From positions 1-64,000 of the forward strand of contig CAZHIQ010000004.1 of NCBI GenBank assembly GCA_964532595.1: a stretch of 64,000 nucleotides of DNA, written 5' to 3'. Source of the stretch: Chryseosolibacter sp964532595. GTDB taxonomy: Bacteria; Bacteroidota; Bacteroidia; Cytophagales; Cyclobacteriaceae. Shown here one piece after another: positions 42,850 through 53,229 of the stretch. Each line of letters begins with the position of its first letter. Positions within the stretch are counted from its first letter, which is position 1. The translations under genes and the position numbers were made by a program. Under the pieces are notes generated by a model that made no database searches, was not told the DNA's origin, and saw only the letters and a program-made list of their open reading frames with translations.

Positions 42850-45800
42850 TTATTGTGCCAGGCTGAACCGAACCTGAATCCCGAATCGCGACATGGAACG
42901 GGGGAAGGAGTTTGTGACCAGTGGCTCGTTGATGGTGCGTTCGAAATATCCCTGAACAGTGAGCTTCTGATTTACAACGTAGCTGATGTTGGGCCGAAGC
43001 TGGAAATTAAGGTTTCCGTTGGTGATAGTATTCACCTCGTTGATCTTGCGTTGGATCGTCTGGTTATCGCTGACGGAGACGTTCATGCGAAACGTTACAT
43101 CGTTCTTGAGAACAATGGTCCGACCCTGTGACTTGAAGGGTAGCCGCATGTTATTCTTGGTGAATCCGATCTCACAGGTGATGTCGCGACTGGTAAGTTC
43201 GGTGATCTGAGCGTTGGAGATGTTAAGCGCCAGATCGCGTTTCGTCTTGTACTCCGCTCTGGCAGTTAATCTGCTCTTAGTTCGGACGTTGATTCCAATC
43301 AGCGGAGCGAACTGCTCGGAGATTAGCACCTGACTGATGACATAAAGAGGGACGTACTCTCCCTGATCGTTGATACGACTGAAGAAGCCCGGAGCCCTAT
43401 TGAAATCTTCGACGCGTTGGTCAAGATTCACCAGCGACGGATCTCCGAGTTCAAGCGAGTTTGTATAGTTGAGCACGGAGTATGACGATTGGTACGCGTG
43501 TGAAAGAGTCACCGACTGGAAGATATCCTGAAACGCCGGTATCTTACTGAGCCCGTTGTAATCAACCCGCCAGTTGGGCAGGGGGGTGTTGGGGAAGGGG
43601 GAAAGGCTAATAGTCTGGGCGTTGGCTCCGCTGTAGGCGGCGAGAAATGCAGGGATTACCACATCCTGTGAAGCCGAGTCAAACTCCGCATTGTTCAATG
43701 TCCGGAAGCGAGTCTTGATTGTATTCAGGTTGTCTTCGAACTGCTTGAAGACATTTGATTCGATATCGCTGTTGGTGCGGTCGAAGGCCGTCCGGATAGT
43801 GTTAAAGGTAATCTTATAGCTACCGCTCCGACTCGGGCTGAGGTGTTCGAATGCACCGTCATCCGCGTTGAAGCGATAGATCTCCTGGAACGACGTCATA
43901 CTCTCTTTGCGAACATCGAGTTGAATTTTCAGATCCGTTGATGGATCGATGTTAGCGCGGAGGTTGATGGTTTCGTTCCGGCGTTGGGTGAAGGGCATTG
44001 TGAGCGACTCGGAGTGGACAAGCCATCCGTTCTGCGCTGCCCGTATACGGATGTCGGGATCCTGACTGCCTAACACGAAATCCCATCCCGGGGCCGCCCA
44101 GTCCTTGTCAAGGCCGAACATTCGGGGCGTTTGAGTAAAGCCGGGAAGAATTGTACCCTCAGTTACCGAGTATGTTCCGTTGACAGATCGCACTGACATC
44201 AGAAGTCGGGCAACCCCTTTGAACAGACCGGGCGTCGTTTTGACCGTGTCAGGCTTAGGTGGCTGAGCGCCGGGACGCTGTGGCGTGGTAGGAGCCCGCG
44301 CCGGCCGTGGTGGCGTATTCAACTCTTTGAGAAATTTTACTTTATTATAGAGCTTTACAAAGTCGACCTTACCGGTAAGGTTATTCTCGCGGGAGTTCTG
44401 AATGGTGTGTTTAAAGTCGAGATGGTCGGGAATATCCTGTAGGTTTTTTTCCTGTGCAATGTGGTCAGGTATGTTAACTGCCCCGGCGCGCCAATTGTAC
44501 CCTGTCTGATACCGATACTCCGCACCCAGCCAATCCGTAATAGGAAACTTCTCGAGAGGCAGAGTATAGTTTACAGTGACAATCTGGTCGAAGTTTTTCA
44601 TTCGACCAAAATTCTTCAGGTTGGTGATGATGCTGTCACGCTTCGCCGGCGTATCGATATCGCCTTCAGGTTCGTCAATCACCGCGTTTGCCCGGGCACT
44701 GTATTCAAGACGCAAACCGCGGGAAATGTTCCAGGTCATATTGTACTGGCGATTGAGCGTAAAGTACTTCAGGTAGTTTGGTGGTGAAAGGCTTTCACTG
44801 CCATAAGGACCGTCGGCATTGCGGTAAACACGCTTGGAGAATGAGCGGTCAAGGTCGGCGCGAACGGAGATGTTGGTCGGCATCAGGCCGAGATTAAATT
44901 CACGAAGGAAACGCAGATAGGGTGATCGGAATGCCTTCACGTCTTTGAATGGCTCAATACCCGTTCCCTTGGGAGCAAAATTGTAAGCGACTGATCCGCG
45001 GTATTGCCTCAGCATCGACTCTTTCGTGAAGAAGTTCGTCTGAAGCGCTTCACTGAACGAATAGCTGAACGAAAGATTTTCGATATCGTAAAGCCGCGTT
45101 GGCGCGTCTTGCCGGACTTTCGTTTTTCTGACGTTGACAAAGTTCAGACTTCGCCGGGTAGTGCGATCCTGAATCAGTTTTCGGAAATCTTCGCGTTCCG
45201 AATCTGTCGCGAACGAGCGAAGGGCAGCATCGACACGCATATCAGGATTGGCCGGATCATAGTTCGGGTTGATAGTGGTCTTCTCATAACTCACGAACAT
45301 CGGAATCTTGATACCGGTATTTCCGGGCAACAGTTTGTCGACATTTACGTTAGCTGAAACGTCGTAGGCTGTTGTTTCATCGCGCGAACGTTCTCCGATT
45401 TTTGAGCTGACACCTCCAAAGCCAAAGGTCATGTGACGCAGAGCTCCGGTAACCGTCGCGAAGTCGGCAAGCTTTGCACTCATCGTTGTGCTTACCGCCC
45501 ATCCTGCTGTGCGGTCAAAATCGGTTACCCGTAATTCGTTAGCCCATACGCAGGCGCTGTGAACGCGACGGTCGGGCGTTGTCGGGTTGCGTACACCGAT
45601 CATCATTACCGTGACGCTACTGAGATCGGGGCGTCCAACCATACGTACCAAATGCCGACCGACTTGTTTTCCACCTGCTCGCGGGTAGGGTTCACCGATA
45701 GGGTAGCGCTCACGATCGCGCGCGGCTTTCAGCGCATAGAGCTCATTCAACGCGAGATCGATTTCGTTTTCGGACGGCCATACATCGCGGGCTGAAGGAT

Positions 45801-48800
45801 CGACTATGGTCGGGTCGGTAATCTTCAACGGGATCTCGATTTCGTAATAGTTCTGATCGAAGTCGGTTCCAAGACGCAGGAAAGCGTGCAGGTCGCCATC
45901 CTGCGACTCACTGTCGGCGTGAAGGAACATCTTGATTCTGCCATAGTTGAACAAGTCTACACCCACGTTCTTGTAAATAGCACGGGCATCACCGTCTCGC
46001 AGATCTTCTACACAGATCTGGACAGATTGTTCGTTTAGCTGACGGGGTACCGCCGAGGTGACGTCGCGATCGCGAATGACGCCGGGCGGAATCCGGTACG
46101 GTGATGTAGGTGGCGTTCCCGGTGTAGGGGCTTCCCATACTCCGTTCTCCTCGAGGTTTACGACCGATACAGTGAAGTCGTCATAGTTGGGCTCTTCATC
46201 GCCCATGAAACCGCCGCCTCGCAAACTTGATTGATATCTTCTCCAGCGACTGCCGATCATCCGGAAGTTGGACATACGCAGCACAACGGGCTGTTCAAAT
46301 CCAGTCAGAAGCATTCGCATGTAACGAATCGACTTGAAGCCGCTGATATTACCGATCTTGTTTTCGAAATCGCGTACCGGAATTCGGAACAGGTACCAAT
46401 AGACACCCTGGCCCTGATAACCTTTCGCCTCAACTTTATCGACGATGTACTCGTGGCCGATATCAAGACCGGGACGGAGTTCAACATCATACTCATAGTA
46501 CTCTTCCAGTTCGTTGAGAGTATTATCAGCATTGAGGTCTTCGTTGTCGGGGGTCTGTGTGGCTGACCGGGCAATGTCGGCCGAAGTTGTCGTGATGGGC
46601 GAATTTCCGTCAAGGCCGTTGTAGTTCTTGTAACGCTCGAGAATCTTGGCGTTTCGCGATTCAAACGACGGGTCGAAGTAGTGCGTGAAATCGTCGGCCG
46701 AAGGGTCGTTGATCACGACCTCACGCGCACCACCTGTCAATTGTGAGAGGAAGACGGCTTCAAAGTGTTCGGCTTCGCCGCTGTTAGGTAGCCCATCGAG
46801 TCCCACATCCTGATGCTGACGTGAAGAACTCTGGTTGCTGAAGGCGTTGGTCAGATATTGCTGGCTGCTGACAAATCCCCAGATGTTTGACGTTGCCATT
46901 CCTCGGTTTCCATCTTCGGGGAGTCCATTTTCAAAGGCATGTTTTGAGTCACGCATAATGTCTTCCGAGATGCTTCCAAGTTGGAAGATGAGTTTTCCTC
47001 CTGTAGTATTGTTTTCTCCGGTGCGTGCTCCTTCCACAATCACTTTTCCGTATTCGCCCTGAATAAACGGATCGAGCATCCAGAACTCGATGTACTCGAT
47101 GTTCGCCTTGTCAAAATCCACCTCCGTACGGATAGCCGTCGTAACACCGGCCCAGTTTTCTTTTGGATCGCCGCCCAGTAGTCCAGTAGACGTCAGGTTG
47201 GGATTGTAGTTGTATGGGCCTCGTTCGCGTGGATAGTATGCGAAGTCGAGAATTGATTGCCAGAACTGACCCTGTTGCGGTTGATAGTTGTGGAAAATTT
47301 CGTCGGGCTTGATGTCGCGAACGTAGTGATACTTTAAGTCTTCGTCGGTGATGTTGTCAGGTTTGAACCGACCACCCTGGCGGTAGAACTGATCATCAAT
47401 AGTGTACCATGCAAGCTTTGCGCGCTTATATCCCGCGCGCAGATCAAGTATCTGCCCGTTACTGGGATCAAAGCGAGGATCGTGCATCGGGGTGGCAGCA
47501 AGCTTCCAGCTTTGAGGGGACATCAGGGAATACGGCGTTGCTGTATTTTCGAAGTCGTCAATATAGGCGGTGCCTTCCCCGTCGATTATGTTCGAAGTAC
47601 CGGGGAGTAACTGAGCAAACTCACCTGAGAAACTGAACGAGGATCTTTCTTTCGTCTGAATGATTGGCAGAGCGTCAACCAGTTTGGTGAGTAACCTGCT
47701 CTCCTTTTGCATGTTGAAATCGAGTCCGTACTGCACATTACGCGCTGGCTCTGTGCCGATGGCATTGCGACTAACAATAGGGCGTTCGTTGTAATACAAC
47801 AGCGTTGAGCCGATATTGATGTCTTCACTTAGTGCATAGTCGAAACGCGTCCCGATCAGACTTCTCGTCTGAAAGGCAAATGGATCGGATTGTTCGTACT
47901 GAACGCTGATATTCTTTCCGGAGCTTAGAATGCTTTCGTTGTTGATGATAACCTTGCCAAAGGTGTAGTCGACGGTATAGTCGAGCCCTTCCTGCAACGG
48001 CATACCTCCGGCGAAGACGCGGACCGAACCTTCGGATATACCGAAACCAGGTATCAGGATCTCTCGCGCAGAGCCGGCGTTATATTGTCCGACAAGGAAG
48101 AACTTGTTCTTGGTAGCAAATAATTCAGCATCCGCCTTTGTGGTCCTGTACAGGGTATCGTAAACATATTTCTGAATGAGTTGGTCTTCATTTGCCTGTC
48201 CCTGGAAGGCCTGCCGCAACGCCGTGTTGAAAGGTTCGAGGTAAGGGAAGATGATGAGACCATTCATCGTGTTGATTGTGATTCCTTCTACAAAGTCGAA
48301 GTTACCATCACGTTGGGGGTCATTCATCTGGTTGAGTCGGTCGAGACCGAAGACCTCGATCAGTTGTCGCTCACGAAGCGTTTGACTGCCTTCCTGCAGC
48401 TGAGGGTTATCAATGCCGGTCCGGTCGTCGCGATAGATGACGCGGAGTTGAAAGCCTTCCCTCGAAAGCTGATTCACATTAAGTGAATAGATGTTTTTCA
48501 TCATCAGATCCCAGGTAGGAATGATGCGATTGTTGGCGTCGCGGATCGCCACCTTGCGCGGACGGAGCAACTTGAGGAATATCACGGACTCATCGGGAAG
48601 GCTTCCGTATGCGTTAGATAATTCACCGACGACCTTTCGTTGGCCGTTAATGGTGTACTCATACGCAACGGCAAGGACTTCGTCGTTTTGAAGCTTGCGG
48701 GTTAGGGTGATGTACCCGAGTTGCGGATGAAACGTGAATTCGGTCGGACTTAATCGCCTGGCTCGTGTGACTTTCTCGAAATCCGTACCGTTGTTGCTTT

Positions 48801-50103
48801 CTCCTGCAAAATAGTTTTCCAGTAAAGTGTTGATCTGATCGGGGTTCCTGCCCGCTCCGTCTTTGAGGTCGGGCATTGAGGCATAGAGGCTGTTCGCATC
48901 ATTGCTTGTGGGTAACCCCTGACCGGCTGAAGTCACCGCCGAGTTGTAGATGCGATCGCTTTCGCCGAGGTCCATCAAGCCGACAATATTTCGCAACGTC
49001 TGCGTGTCGTTGTTCCGATTGAGTACGTACACCTCTACCCGGGTGATGTTGACACCCGAGTTGATTTGAGGAAGGTTCTCAATCCAGTTGCGGTAGTTGT
49101 CGCGGAAAAAGTGGCCGAGAAAGAAGTGACGATTCTCGTCGTAGTTCGAGGCAATAATTTCGAAGGGACGACCCTGGCCGTTGTTACCACCGGGAATATC
49201 GATCGAGGCTACCTTGCCGCGCTGCGTGGAAGCAATGGTCGTGACGTTCAGTTTTCCGAATTGCATCTGCGCCTTGATCCCGAAGAGATTTTGAGCTCCC
49301 TGGATCAATGTATTGTTAAGCGGCAGACTGACGTTACCGATTTCAAGTTTTTGGAGAATATCTTCCTTGTAGCCTGTGTATTCGACTTTCATATTGTTCT
49401 GAAAGTCAAAGGAGTTGTTGTTGTCGAAGTTGGCGGTTACGGCCAGCTTTTCGCCGACCTTTCCGACTACGCTCATGTTGATTTGTTGATCGAACTCGAA
49501 TCCTCCGTTGCGCTGCTGGCGTACCGGGATGGAGGGGTTGCTGATTTTTTGAAAGGATCCGCCGAAGTCAAGTGTAACAAATCCGCGCGGGACCAATTCA
49601 ACATAGCTTCCGCCGAAAATTCGGTCAAGTGCGGGGCTGACAAAAATCTTGGGAGTAAAGCCACGGCCGCTTACTGCACTCTCTCCGTCCATTGCTCGCG
49701 AACGGGTCTTCCAATAGCTTTTAAGAAGTTGTCTGTCCTGATATTGTTTGAACTCTTCGAACGACATAGTTGTCGCCGGACGATAATTGAGCGGTCCTAC
49801 TTTCTCGTAGATGGTGTAGTTCAGACTGGTATCAATCTCGACGTCGAGTTTGAGTGGTCCGCCGCCCTGGATAAACAACGGCGATTGTGTAGTCGTGTTG
49901 GAAAACGGGTCACCATAGCGGTCCGACGGTCTGAATGTCGGGCGGCGGGAGGGCTCGTAGGTTTCCGGAACGGTGTCGCGCGGTGTCGTTCGCGCAGTGT
50001 CGGAGCGTTGCGCGTCGGCACTCCCAGGCAAGACCAATGCCGCCCACGCCAGAACAAGGCATATGGTTGGAAATGCGAAGGGTTTAGAGGTAACGCGCGC
50101 CAA
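42850..50103 (-). CDS. sprA: SprA, type IX secretion/gliding motility translocon protein
   Basis: This 2417-residue protein has a signal peptide (about 1-32, ending SADAQ) and is a very long outer-membrane barrel protein built of strand-rich repeats. Size, the RPTFRPSDRYGDPFSN region, the strand-dense end (GIQVRFSLAQ) and the ruvA/gcvH neighbours match SprA. SprA is known to form the giant 36-strand outer-membrane pore of the type IX secretion system and is needed for gliding. Its presence implies the host secretes adhesins or enzymes through that system, although no cargo with a sorting domain is seen here. Confidence 0.95.
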   Translation of the reverse strand: MARVTSKPFAFPTICLVLAWAALVLPGSADAQRSDTARTTPRDTVPETYEPSRRPTFRPSDRYGDPFSNTTTQSPLFIQGGGPLKLDVEIDTSLNYTIYEKVGPLNYRPATTMSFEEFKQYQDRQLLKSYWKTRSRAMDGESAVSGRGFTPKIFVSPALDRIFGGSYVELVPRGFVTLDFGGSFQKISNPSIPVRQQRNGGFEFDQQINMSVVGKVGEKLAVTANFDNNNSFDFQNNMKVEYTGYKEDILQKLEIGNVSLPLNNTLIQGAQNLFGIKAQMQFGKLNVTTIASTQRGKVASIDIPGGNNGQGRPFEIIASNYDENRHFFLGHFFRDNYRNWIENLPQINSGVNITRVEVYVLNRNNDTQTLRNIVGLMDLGESDRIYNSAVTSAGQGLPTSNDANSLYASMPDLKDGAGRNPDQINTLLENYFAGESNNGTDFEKVTRARRLSPTEFTFHPQLGYITLTRKLQNDEVLAVAYEYTINGQRKVVGELSNAYGSLPDESVIFLKLLRPRKVAIRDANNRIIPTWDLMMKNIYSLNVNQLSREGFQLRVIYRDDRTGIDNPQLQEGSQTLRERQLIEVFGLDRLNQMNDPQRDGNFDFVEGITINTMNGLIIFPYLEPFNTALRQAFQGQANEDQLIQKYVYDTLYRTTKADAELFATKNKFFLVGQYNAGSAREILIPGFGISEGSVRVFAGGMPLQEGLDYTVDYTFGKVIINNESILSSGKNISVQYEQSDPFAFQTRSLIGTRFDYALSEDINIGSTLLYYNERPIVSRNAIGTEPARNVQYGLDFNMQKESRLLTKLVDALPIIQTKERSSFSFSGEFAQLLPGTSNIIDGEGTAYIDDFENTATPYSLMSPQSWKLAATPMHDPRFDPSNGQILDLRAGYKRAKLAWYTIDDQFYRQGGRFKPDNITDEDLKYHYVRDIKPDEIFHNYQPQQGQFWQSILDFAYYPRERGPYNYNPNLTSTGLLGGDPKENWAGVTTAIRTEVDFDKANIEYIEFWMLDPFIQGEYGKVIVEGARTGENNTTGGKLIFQLGSISEDIMRDSKHAFENGLPEDGNRGMATSNIWGFVSSQQYLTNAFSNQSSSRQHQDVGLDGLPNSGEAEHFEAVFLSQLTGGAREVVINDPSADDFTHYFDPSFESRNAKILERYKNYNGLDGNSPITTTSADIARSATQTPDNEDLNADNTLNELEEYYEYDVELRPGLDIGHEYIVDKVEAKGYQGQGVYWYLFRIPVRDFENKIGNISGFKSIRYMRMLLTGFEQPVVLRMSNFRMIGSRWRRYQSSLRGGGFMGDEEPNYDDFTVSVVNLEENGVWEAPTPGTPPTSPYRIPPGVIRDRDVTSAVPRQLNEQSVQICVEDLRDGDARAIYKNVGVDLFNYGRIKMFLHADSESQDGDLHAFLRLGTDFDQNYYEIEIPLKITDPTIVDPSARDVWPSENEIDLALNELYALKAARDRERYPIGEPYPRAGGKQVGRHLVRMVGRPDLSSVTVMMIGVRNPTTPDRRVHSACVWANELRVTDFDRTAGWAVSTTMSAKLADFATVTGALRHMTFGFGGVSSKIGERSRDETTAYDVSANVNVDKLLPGNTGIKIPMFVSYEKTTINPNYDPANPDMRVDAALRSFATDSEREDFRKLIQDRTTRRSLNFVNVRKTKVRQDAPTRLYDIENLSFSYSFSEALQTNFFTKESMLRQYRGSVAYNFAPKGTGIEPFKDVKAFRSPYLRFLREFNLGLMPTNISVRADLDRSFSKRVYRNADGPYGSESLSPPNYLKYFTLNRQYNMTWNISRGLRLEYSARANAVIDEPEGDIDTPAKRDSIITNLKNFGRMKNFDQIVTVNYTLPLEKFPITDWLGAEYRYQTGYNWRAGAVNIPDHIAQEKNLQDIPDHLDFKHTIQNSRENNLTGKVDFVKLYNKVKFLKELNTPPRPARAPTTPQRPGAQPPKPDTVKTTPGLFKGVARLLMSVRSVNGTYSVTEGTILPGFTQTPRMFGLDKDWAAPGWDFVLGSQDPDIRIRAAQNGWLVHSESLTMPFTQRRNETINLRANIDPSTDLKIQLDVRKESMTSFQEIYRFNADDGAFEHLSPSRSGSYKITFNTIRTAFDRTNSDIESNVFKQFEDNLNTIKTRFRTLNNAEFDSASQDVVIPAFLAAYSGANAQTISLSPFPNTPLPNWRVDYNGLSKIPAFQDIFQSVTLSHAYQSSYSVLNYTNSLELGDPSLVNLDQRVEDFNRAPGFFSRINDQGEYVPLYVISQVLISEQFAPLIGINVRTKSRLTARAEYKTKRDLALNISNAQITELTSRDITCEIGFTKNNMRLPFKSQGRTIVLKNDVTFRMNVSVSDNQTIQRKINEVNTITNGNLNFQLRPNISYVVNQKLTVQGYFERTINEPLVTNSFPRSMSRFGIQVRFSLAQ

Positions 50104-50188
50104 GTTAGTTTACCGGTTTTTTCAGTGGCCAGGCAAGCTGTTGAGGCTGTGACACCCGGGACTTCGGTCAGTGATGGGACCGATTACC

Positions 50189-50782
50189 TCAGGCACTCTT
50201 AAGAGCTTGTTTTACCAAATCTTCTAAAGTAATCGTATTTCCTGATTTTTTCAGGACCGCATCGACACTTTTCTCGGCAGCCGCTTTGGGAAGGCCAAGT
50301 GTTAGCAGAGCAGATAACGCTTCGTTACGCAAAATATTGCCTGAATCGGCTGGTGTAGTCGAAGCTGTCTCGCTCCAACCCTCGCGCTTGAGTTTGTCTT
50401 TGAGATCGATGATGACCCTTTGCGCTGTTTTCCCTCCAATACCTTTGATCGACTGTAACGCGGCGGTGTTTTCCTGAACAATCGCTGTCTTGAGTTCAGG
50501 TGCGCTCATGTACGAAAGCATGACGATCGCTGTTCCAGGCCCTACTCCATTGACGGATATCAGATGCTGAAAGAGTTTCTTTTCAGATTCTTCGGCGAAT
50601 CCGTAAAGAACATGGGCATCTTCTCGAACCGAGAGGTGAGTAAACAGCTTGATGTCCTCCTGATTTTTGATTTGTCCATAGGTCGCCAATGAAATGTTCA
50701 CCTGATAGCCAACGCCGTTTACATCAATGATGACGAAGGCAGGTTCTTTGTGAACGAGCCGTCCTTTCAGGAATGCAATCAT
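50189..50782 (-). CDS. ruvA: Holliday junction branch migration protein RuvA
   Basis: The 197-residue protein starts MIAFLKGRLVHKEPAFVIIDVNGVGYQVN and has two helix-hairpin-helix segments (ISVNGVGPGTAIVML and IKGIGGKTAQRVIIDL) and the C-terminal RuvB-binding domain. It binds four-way DNA junctions with RuvB. It lies 8 bases downstream of maeB and 85 upstream of sprA. Confidence 0.96.
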   Translation of the reverse strand: MIAFLKGRLVHKEPAFVIIDVNGVGYQVNISLATYGQIKNQEDIKLFTHLSVREDAHVLYGFAEESEKKLFQHLISVNGVGPGTAIVMLSYMSAPELKTAIVQENTAALQSIKGIGGKTAQRVIIDLKDKLKREGWSETASTTPADSGNILRNEALSALLTLGLPKAAAEKSVDAVLKKSGNTITLEDLVKQALKSA

Positions 50783-50790
50783 GGTACCGC

Positions 50791-53079
50791 TTACTTTTTC
50801 TTTTTCTTCTGACTTTCCTCGTAAAGCTGCGCGTCTACAACTGCAATAGCTGCCATGTTAACGATCTCACGTATTGAGCTTCCCAGCTGAAGAATGTGAA
50901 CGGGTTTCTTCATGCCAAGCAGAATAGGGCCGATGGCTTCTGCACCTCCGATTTCCATAACAAGCTTGTAGGCGATGTTGCCCGAGGCGAGGTTCGGGAA
51001 AATCAGGGTATTAGCCCCCTGTTGCGCCAGCGCGCTGAAGGGATACATCTCCTGTTGGATTTCGGTATTGAGCGCAACGTTTGCCTGAATATCCCCTTCG
51101 ACAATAAGGTCGGGATTGCGTTCGCGCGCCAGCTGTACCGCTTTCCGGGCTTTTTCAGGCACTTCTCCTTTCGAGGAACCGAAGTTGGAGTACGACAGAA
51201 CGGCGATGCGCGGCTCGATGTCGAAGAAGCGAACCCCGCGGGCGGTAAGCTCAATGATTTGTGCGAGTTCCTCCGCGTTAGGGTCGAGATTAACCGTGGT
51301 ATCGGAGAAGAAGTACGTACCCTGCTGGTTGGTGATAATGTACATGCCGGCTACCCGGCTAATGCCCTCGCGGACGCCAATAATTTGAAGGGCAGGCGAG
51401 ATCGTCTTCGGATAGTCTTTCGTAAGGCCTGATACCATCGCATCCGCTTCCCCCAGTTCGACCATCATCGAGCCAAAGTAATTCCGCTCGTGCATTACGC
51501 GAAGACAATCGCGATAGGTCAGTCCTTTGCGTTGACGTTTCTGATAGAAAATATCGGCATAGCGTTTCACCGTTTCGCTTTCTTCAGCCGGTGAGATGAT
51601 AGGGCAGTCTGCTATGTCGAGCCCGTAGTGACGGATCATCGCCAGAATTTCTTCCCGGTCACCAAGAAGAATAGGTTTGGCGATTCCTTCTTCCTTGAGC
51701 ACCTGCGCGGCTTTAAGGATTTTAGGGTGAGTTGCTTCGGCGAAGACAACGCGTTTTGGATCGTACTTGGCGCGGTCGATAACGCGCGACATAAGTTTCT
51801 GGTCGATCCCGATACGACGAAGAAGTTCGTTGTGATAGGCTGCCCAATCCGTAATAGGCCGACGGGCTACCCCCGAATCAATCGCGGCTTTGGCAACTGC
51901 CGGCGAGACCGTTGTGATGAGTCGCGGATCGAGCGGCTTTGGAATAAGGTATTCCGGTCCGAACCGCAAGGTGTCGGCGCCATAGGCCCTGACGACAAGA
52001 TCGGGGACCGGTTCGCGGGTCAGGCGTGCCAGCGCATGGACAGCGGCCAACTTCATCTCTTCATTGATGGTGGTAGCCCGAACATCGAGTGCCCCCCTGA
52101 AAATATAAGGGAACCCTAGCACGTTGTTAACCTGGTTCGGATGGTCGGAACGCCCCGTAGCCATCAGAACATCGGGACGGGTTTTCAAGGCGAGGTCATA
52201 AGCGATCTCCGGGTCGGGATTTGCCAAGGCAAATACGATGGGTTTTTCGGCCATGCTGAGCAGCGCCTCGGGCGACAACGCATCGGCTACTGACAGACCG
52301 ACAAAGACATCGCTTCCTTTCACCGCCTCGTCCAGCGAAGCAACATCGCGGTCGGTCACAAACTGGCTCTTGATCTCGTCAAGGTTGGTCCGTTTGCGGG
52401 TCAGTGGACCTTTGCTGTCGCACATAATAATATTTTCCTTACGTGCGCCGAGAGCGATGTACAGCTTCGTACAACTTACTGCCGCGGCACCGGCCCCGTT
52501 GACGACGATGGTAATATCTTCAATCTTTTTGCCCACCAGCTCCAGGGCGTTGATCAGGGCAGCTGCTGAGATGATAGCTGTCCCGTGCTGATCGTCGTGC
52601 ATCACCGGAATATTCATCTGGCTGCGAAGCTCAGTTTCAATCCGGAAGCACTCCGGAGCCTTGATGTCTTCGAGGTTTACGCCACCAAAGGTGGGTTCCA
52701 GTGAGCGTATGATCTTGATAAGGCTATCAGGGTCTTTTTCATCGATCTCAATATCAAAGCTGTCGATGCCCGCGTACTTCTTGAAAAGTACGGCTTTTCC
52801 TTCCATGACAGGCTTTGCGGCATCGGCGCCAATATCACCTAAACCCAACACGGCCGTTCCGTTGGAGATAACGGCTACAAGATTTCCCTTGGAGGTGTAC
52901 TTGTATGCATCCTCCTTATTGGCGGCAATCTCTTTGCAGGGCTCGGCGACACCCGGCGAATATGCCAGCGCGAGGTCGAGTTGGGAACTGAGTACTTTGG
53001 TGGGGGTTACTTCGATTTTTCCCGGTTTTCCCTGGCTGTGGTAGTTTAAAGCCTGTTCTTTCTTGATGTTTATCGACAT
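50791..53079 (-). CDS. maeB: NADP-dependent malic enzyme with phosphotransacetylase-like domain
   Basis: The ATG at 53079 gives 762 residues. The N-terminal half (about 1-420) is a malic enzyme with AYSPGVAEPC, HDDQHGTAIISAAALINAL and the VVNGAGAAAVSC nucleotide site. The C-terminal half (about 430-762) is a phosphotransacetylase-like domain with DAMVSGLTKDYPKT, which in MaeB is thought to be regulatory. It turns malate into pyruvate and NADPH. It is first in the maeB-ruvA-sprA run. Confidence 0.94.
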   Translation of the reverse strand: MSINIKKEQALNYHSQGKPGKIEVTPTKVLSSQLDLALAYSPGVAEPCKEIAANKEDAYKYTSKGNLVAVISNGTAVLGLGDIGADAAKPVMEGKAVLFKKYAGIDSFDIEIDEKDPDSLIKIIRSLEPTFGGVNLEDIKAPECFRIETELRSQMNIPVMHDDQHGTAIISAAALINALELVGKKIEDITIVVNGAGAAAVSCTKLYIALGARKENIIMCDSKGPLTRKRTNLDEIKSQFVTDRDVASLDEAVKGSDVFVGLSVADALSPEALLSMAEKPIVFALANPDPEIAYDLALKTRPDVLMATGRSDHPNQVNNVLGFPYIFRGALDVRATTINEEMKLAAVHALARLTREPVPDLVVRAYGADTLRFGPEYLIPKPLDPRLITTVSPAVAKAAIDSGVARRPITDWAAYHNELLRRIGIDQKLMSRVIDRAKYDPKRVVFAEATHPKILKAAQVLKEEGIAKPILLGDREEILAMIRHYGLDIADCPIISPAEESETVKRYADIFYQKRQRKGLTYRDCLRVMHERNYFGSMMVELGEADAMVSGLTKDYPKTISPALQIIGVREGISRVAGMYIITNQQGTYFFSDTTVNLDPNAEELAQIIELTARGVRFFDIEPRIAVLSYSNFGSSKGEVPEKARKAVQLARERNPDLIVEGDIQANVALNTEIQQEMYPFSALAQQGANTLIFPNLASGNIAYKLVMEIGGAEAIGPILLGMKKPVHILQLGSSIREIVNMAAIAVVDAQLYEESQKKKKK

Positions 53080-53115
53080 GCTGGATCGATTTCGTTGTGA
53101 ATGGATGGAAAAGCC

Positions 53116-53123
53116 CAAAGATA
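53116..53123 (-). promoter_or_regulatory. Candidate -7 box for maeB-ruvA-sprA
   Basis: TATCTTTG on the minus strand matches TAnnTTTG, 37 bases upstream of maeB. No -33 TTTG is seen. The rest of the 150-base gap up to 53229 shows no other feature. Confidence 0.45.
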
Positions 53124-53229
53124 ATGATTGTGGCAGAATACGCTCAGTAACCGTCTGAATTCCGCGAGTGGCGGTCAGAGGCCAGGAAGAGGCGGAGACG
53201 CACGATCAAAGACGTGTTTTTCGGGAAGG

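Noticed and set aside
49066..50202. 378-codon open frame opposite sprA
   Set aside because: Antisense shadow of sprA with no recognisable domain.
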